Shown here: positions 61,992-64,000 of the stretch, one piece after another
Layout: each line of letters begins with the position of its first letter
How positions within the stretch are numbered: the stretch's first letter is position 1
Notes under the pieces: generated by a model
What the model was told of the DNA's origin: nothing
Database searches by the model: none
The model's input: only the letters and a program-made list of their open reading frames with translations
Position numbers and translations under genes: made by a program
Origin: Lewinellaceae bacterium
GTDB taxonomy: Bacteria; Bacteroidota; Bacteroidia; Chitinophagales; Saprospiraceae
Length of the DNA: 64,000 bases
Reading direction: 5' to 3'
NCBI GenBank assembly: GCA_016712415.1
Contig: JADJRC010000016.1
Coordinates: 1-64,000 of the forward strand

Positions 61992-63341
61992 ATGGATAGT
62001 ATTGTAACCGTAAGCCAATTCCTGCTGAGTCTTTCCATCCTGATTGTACTGCATGAAATGGGGCATTTTCTCCCCGCGAAGTGGTTTAAAACCAGGGTAG
62101 AAAAATTTTATCTATTCTTCGATTTTGCACCCTTTAACTCGCTGTGGAAGATCCGGAAAGGCGAAACCGAATACGGTATCGGCTGGCTTCCGCTCGGCGG
62201 CTACGTCAAAATAGCCGGTATGGTCGATGAAAGTATGGATACCGAAGCCCTCAAACAACCGCCTCAGCCCTGGGAATTCCGTTCCAAACCGGCCTGGCAG
62301 CGCCTGATCATCATGGTCGGAGGGGTCACGGTCAACTTCCTGCTCGGCTTTTTTATCTTCGGCATGATGCTGTGGGGCTTTGGCAAAGCCTATATCCCCA
62401 CCTCTGAGTTGAAATACGGGCTTGCCATGGACTCCATTCTGCTCCGGCAGGGTTTTCAAAACGGTGATAATATCGTAAAACTCGGCGACCAGCCGTTCGA
62501 CCGCCTCGACCCGGCGGCGTTCATCGAAGCGCTGGTGCTCAATGATGTGCACCAGGTGACGGTGATCCGCGACGGCAAAGAGACGGTGCTCAACCTGCCC
62601 GACGACATCGCCAAACAGATTACCGGCCAGCATGTGCCCAAATCACTGCTGATGGCGCCCCGCATGCCCTTCTTTGTGGAGGAGGTAGTGCCCGGTAAAC
62701 CAGCCGCCGCTGCCAAATTGCAACCCGACGACCGCATTATTATGGTCAACGGCGAGCCTACGCCTTACTTTGATCAGTTCAGCGCAGCAGCGCAGCGCAA
62801 CAAAGGGAAAGCCATTACGCTCGGCATCCTTCGGGGTACGGATACCATCCAGGCCAATCTCACCCTTACGGAGGAAGGGCAAATCGGCGTACGCACCAAA
62901 CTGGACGGTCTTTTCAAGGAAGAACGCGAAAAATACTCCCTGGCGCAGGCCCTGCCTGCGGGTGTCGGGGTTGGTATCGACTTCCTGAACAACCAGATCA
63001 AGGCTTTCGGCCAGATGTTTAAAGGCAAAATTGCCGTCAAGGACAATCTCGGAAGTCTGATCAGTATCGGTAAAATGTACGGCACCGAATGGGATTGGGA
63101 GCGTTTCTGGGGCATGACCGCCAACCTGAGTATTATCCTCGCCTTTATGAAACTGCTGCCCATTCCGGCACTCGACGGCGGTTATGTGGTGTTTTTGCTC
63201 TGGGAAGTCGTCACCCGTCGCCGGGTCAGCGATGCCTTTATGGAAAAGGCCGTTACCATGGGCTTTTTCCTGTTGCTCGGTCTCATGGTTTTTGCCCTCG
63301 GCAATGACATTTGGCGGCACTGGATTCAACAACTGTTCTAA
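61992..63341 (+). CDS. rseP: Site-2 intramembrane zinc metalloprotease RseP
   Basis: 449 residues from the ATG at 61992 (MDSIVTVSQFLLSLSILIVL); the frame is open upstream to 61956 with hydrophobic but unconserved codons. Zinc motif HEMGH at 21-25 in the first span and the third zinc ligand in the LDG motif (LPIPALDGGYVVF). Two PDZ-like domains lie between (FVEEVVPGKPAAAAKLQPDD marks the second). It cleaves transmembrane anti-sigma factors or signal remnants within the membrane. The stop is 3 bases before the hscB start. Confidence 0.93.
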   Translation: MDSIVTVSQFLLSLSILIVLHEMGHFLPAKWFKTRVEKFYLFFDFAPFNSLWKIRKGETEYGIGWLPLGGYVKIAGMVDESMDTEALKQPPQPWEFRSKPAWQRLIIMVGGVTVNFLLGFFIFGMMLWGFGKAYIPTSELKYGLAMDSILLRQGFQNGDNIVKLGDQPFDRLDPAAFIEALVLNDVHQVTVIRDGKETVLNLPDDIAKQITGQHVPKSLLMAPRMPFFVEEVVPGKPAAAAKLQPDDRIIMVNGEPTPYFDQFSAAAQRNKGKAITLGILRGTDTIQANLTLTEEGQIGVRTKLDGLFKEEREKYSLAQALPAGVGVGIDFLNNQIKAFGQMFKGKIAVKDNLGSLISIGKMYGTEWDWERFWGMTANLSIILAFMKLLPIPALDGGYVVFLLWEVVTRRRVSDAFMEKAVTMGFFLLLGLMVFALGNDIWRHWIQQLF

Positions 63342-63344
63342 AAT

Positions 63345-63866
63345 TTGAACTACTTCGCGTTTTTTGATATCCCGGTCTCTTTCCAGGTAGATGCGTCCGC
63401 ACTCCGGCGCATGTACCTGGAAAACAGCCGGAAATACCATCCCGACTTCCACACCCGGGCCAGCGACGGCGATCAGGCCGATATGCTCGACCTGAGCACC
63501 CTGAACAACGAGGCCTACAAGACGCTGCTCGATCCGGACCGCCGGATGCGGTATATACTGGAGATCAACGGACTGCTCGGCGATGGCGTCGAACTGCCGG
63601 AACTCCCGCCCGACTTCCTGATGGACATGATGGAGATCAATGAAGCGCTGATGGAACTCGAATTTGACTTCGATGAAACGCGGCTCCAGGCGGCCATGCA
63701 GCAGGTACAGGACATTGAAAAATCACTTTTACACGCCATCCAGCCGGTTTTGGACGGATGGGAACCTGATCAAGGCGTTGCACCGTTGAAGGCAGTGCGC
63801 GATCATTATTTGAAAAAAAGGTATTTGTTGCGGATTAGGGAAAACCTTTCTAAGTTTGCGCCGTGA
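63345..63866 (+). CDS. hscB: Fe-S cluster assembly co-chaperone HscB-like J protein
   Basis: 173 residues. The N-terminal J domain has the HPD motif at 32-34 (RKYHPDFHTRASDGDQADML) and starts NYFAFFDIP, as HscB proteins do (xYFxLF). The C-terminal three-helix domain (PELPPDFLMDMMEINEALME, then LEFDFDE) is the IscU-binding part. It stimulates HscA ATPase to release Fe-S clusters from IscU. The start is TTG at 63345, right after the rseP stop, so the two are probably cotranscribed. No isc genes are in the window. Confidence 0.88.
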   Translation: MNYFAFFDIPVSFQVDASALRRMYLENSRKYHPDFHTRASDGDQADMLDLSTLNNEAYKTLLDPDRRMRYILEINGLLGDGVELPELPPDFLMDMMEINEALMELEFDFDETRLQAAMQQVQDIEKSLLHAIQPVLDGWEPDQGVAPLKAVRDHYLKKRYLLRIRENLSKFAP

Positions 63867-63896
63867 AAATCGTCATTGATGCATGACAAAAAAAAC

Positions 63897-63979
63897 GCGG
63901 GAATGGCGGAATGGTAGACGCGCTGGTCTCAAACACCTGTGACTTCACGGTCGTGCGAGTTCGAGTCTCGCTTCCCGCA
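63897..63979 (+). tRNA. tRNA-Leu (anticodon CAA)
   Basis: Acceptor GCGGGAA/TTCCCGC, D-arm GGCGGAATGGTAGAC, anticodon stem CTGGT/ACCTG (one T-T mismatch) around loop CTCAAAC with anticodon CAA, a long class II variable arm (TGACTTCACGGTCGT) and T-arm GCGAG-TTCGAGT-CTCGC. The discriminator is A and the next bases are CC. The class II arm and CAA anticodon assign it to leucine UUG. Confidence 0.93.
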
Positions 63980-64000
63980 CCTTCACAAGCGCTTCGGAAA

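Noticed and set aside
1..64000. Insertion sequences, prophage or integrative elements
   Set aside because: No transposase, integrase, phage structural or conjugation gene was recognised; the palindromic repeats are the only mobile-like sequences.

Overview
The window is chromosomal DNA from a Bacteroidota bacterium, most likely of the Saprospiraceae (Saprospiria) type. Six or more exported proteins carry the C-terminal type IX secretion (T9SS) sorting domain. Promoter -7 boxes follow the Bacteroidota TAnnTTTG pattern. The bamD-rpoZ-coaBC-DUF4835 order is typical of the phylum. SprB-repeat, dockerin-like, caspase, EAD11-like and WG-repeat proteins are frequent in Saprospiria. The genus cannot be told from the sequence. 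No insertion sequence, integrase, phage gene or CRISPR array was found.

Layout. 0-7.2 kb (minus): start of purQ, a multipass membrane protein and a 2001-residue SprB-repeat surface protein. 7.5-12.2 kb: paaZ of phenylacetate catabolism and two conserved proteins of unknown function. 12.3-14.7 kb: a frameshifted T9SS surface protein. 15.0-18.5 kb: a TIR-transmembrane protein translationally coupled to an exported leucine-rich-repeat (LRR) protein, then the 5' remnant of a second such gene. 18.5-22.7 kb: priA and infC-rpmI-rplT. 22.9-30.4 kb: T9SS proteins, a 27-bp repeat array, a hydrolase-fold protein lacking its nucleophile and a TonB-dependent receptor. 30.6-34.8 kb: a frameshifted response regulator, a class III cyclase split over two overlapping frames and an EAD11-like membrane protein. 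35-40.6 kb: outer membrane protein, serine hydrolase, lysS, lipocalin-like protein, SGNH hydrolase. 40.9-49.1 kb: an island with three exported caspase-family proteins, an EAD11-like membrane protein and a helper of unknown function. 49.1-53.4 kb: rnpB and an NtrY-like histidine kinase. 53.4-56.9 kb: a decayed tandem duplication of a zinc-metalloprotease/lipoprotein pair. 57-64 kb: paaA, bamD-rpoZ-coaBC-DUF4835, rseP, hscB and tRNA-Leu.

Three points stand out. (1) The TIR/LRR pair looks like a split Toll-like receptor: cytoplasmic TIR, one membrane span, periplasmic coiled coil, plus a separately exported coiled-coil/LRR protein joined by an ATGA overlap. (2) The caspase island joins the same exported caspase domain to three different C-terminal modules (a duplicated beta module, a formylglycine-generating-enzyme (FGE) fold, WG repeats). 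The FGE domain ends in a stretch whose codons look like a diversity-generating-retroelement (DGR) variable region. (3) Several genes are broken by single-base changes in homopolymers while very long reading frames elsewhere are intact. This is a mixture of possible assembly errors, real decay and perhaps phase variation.
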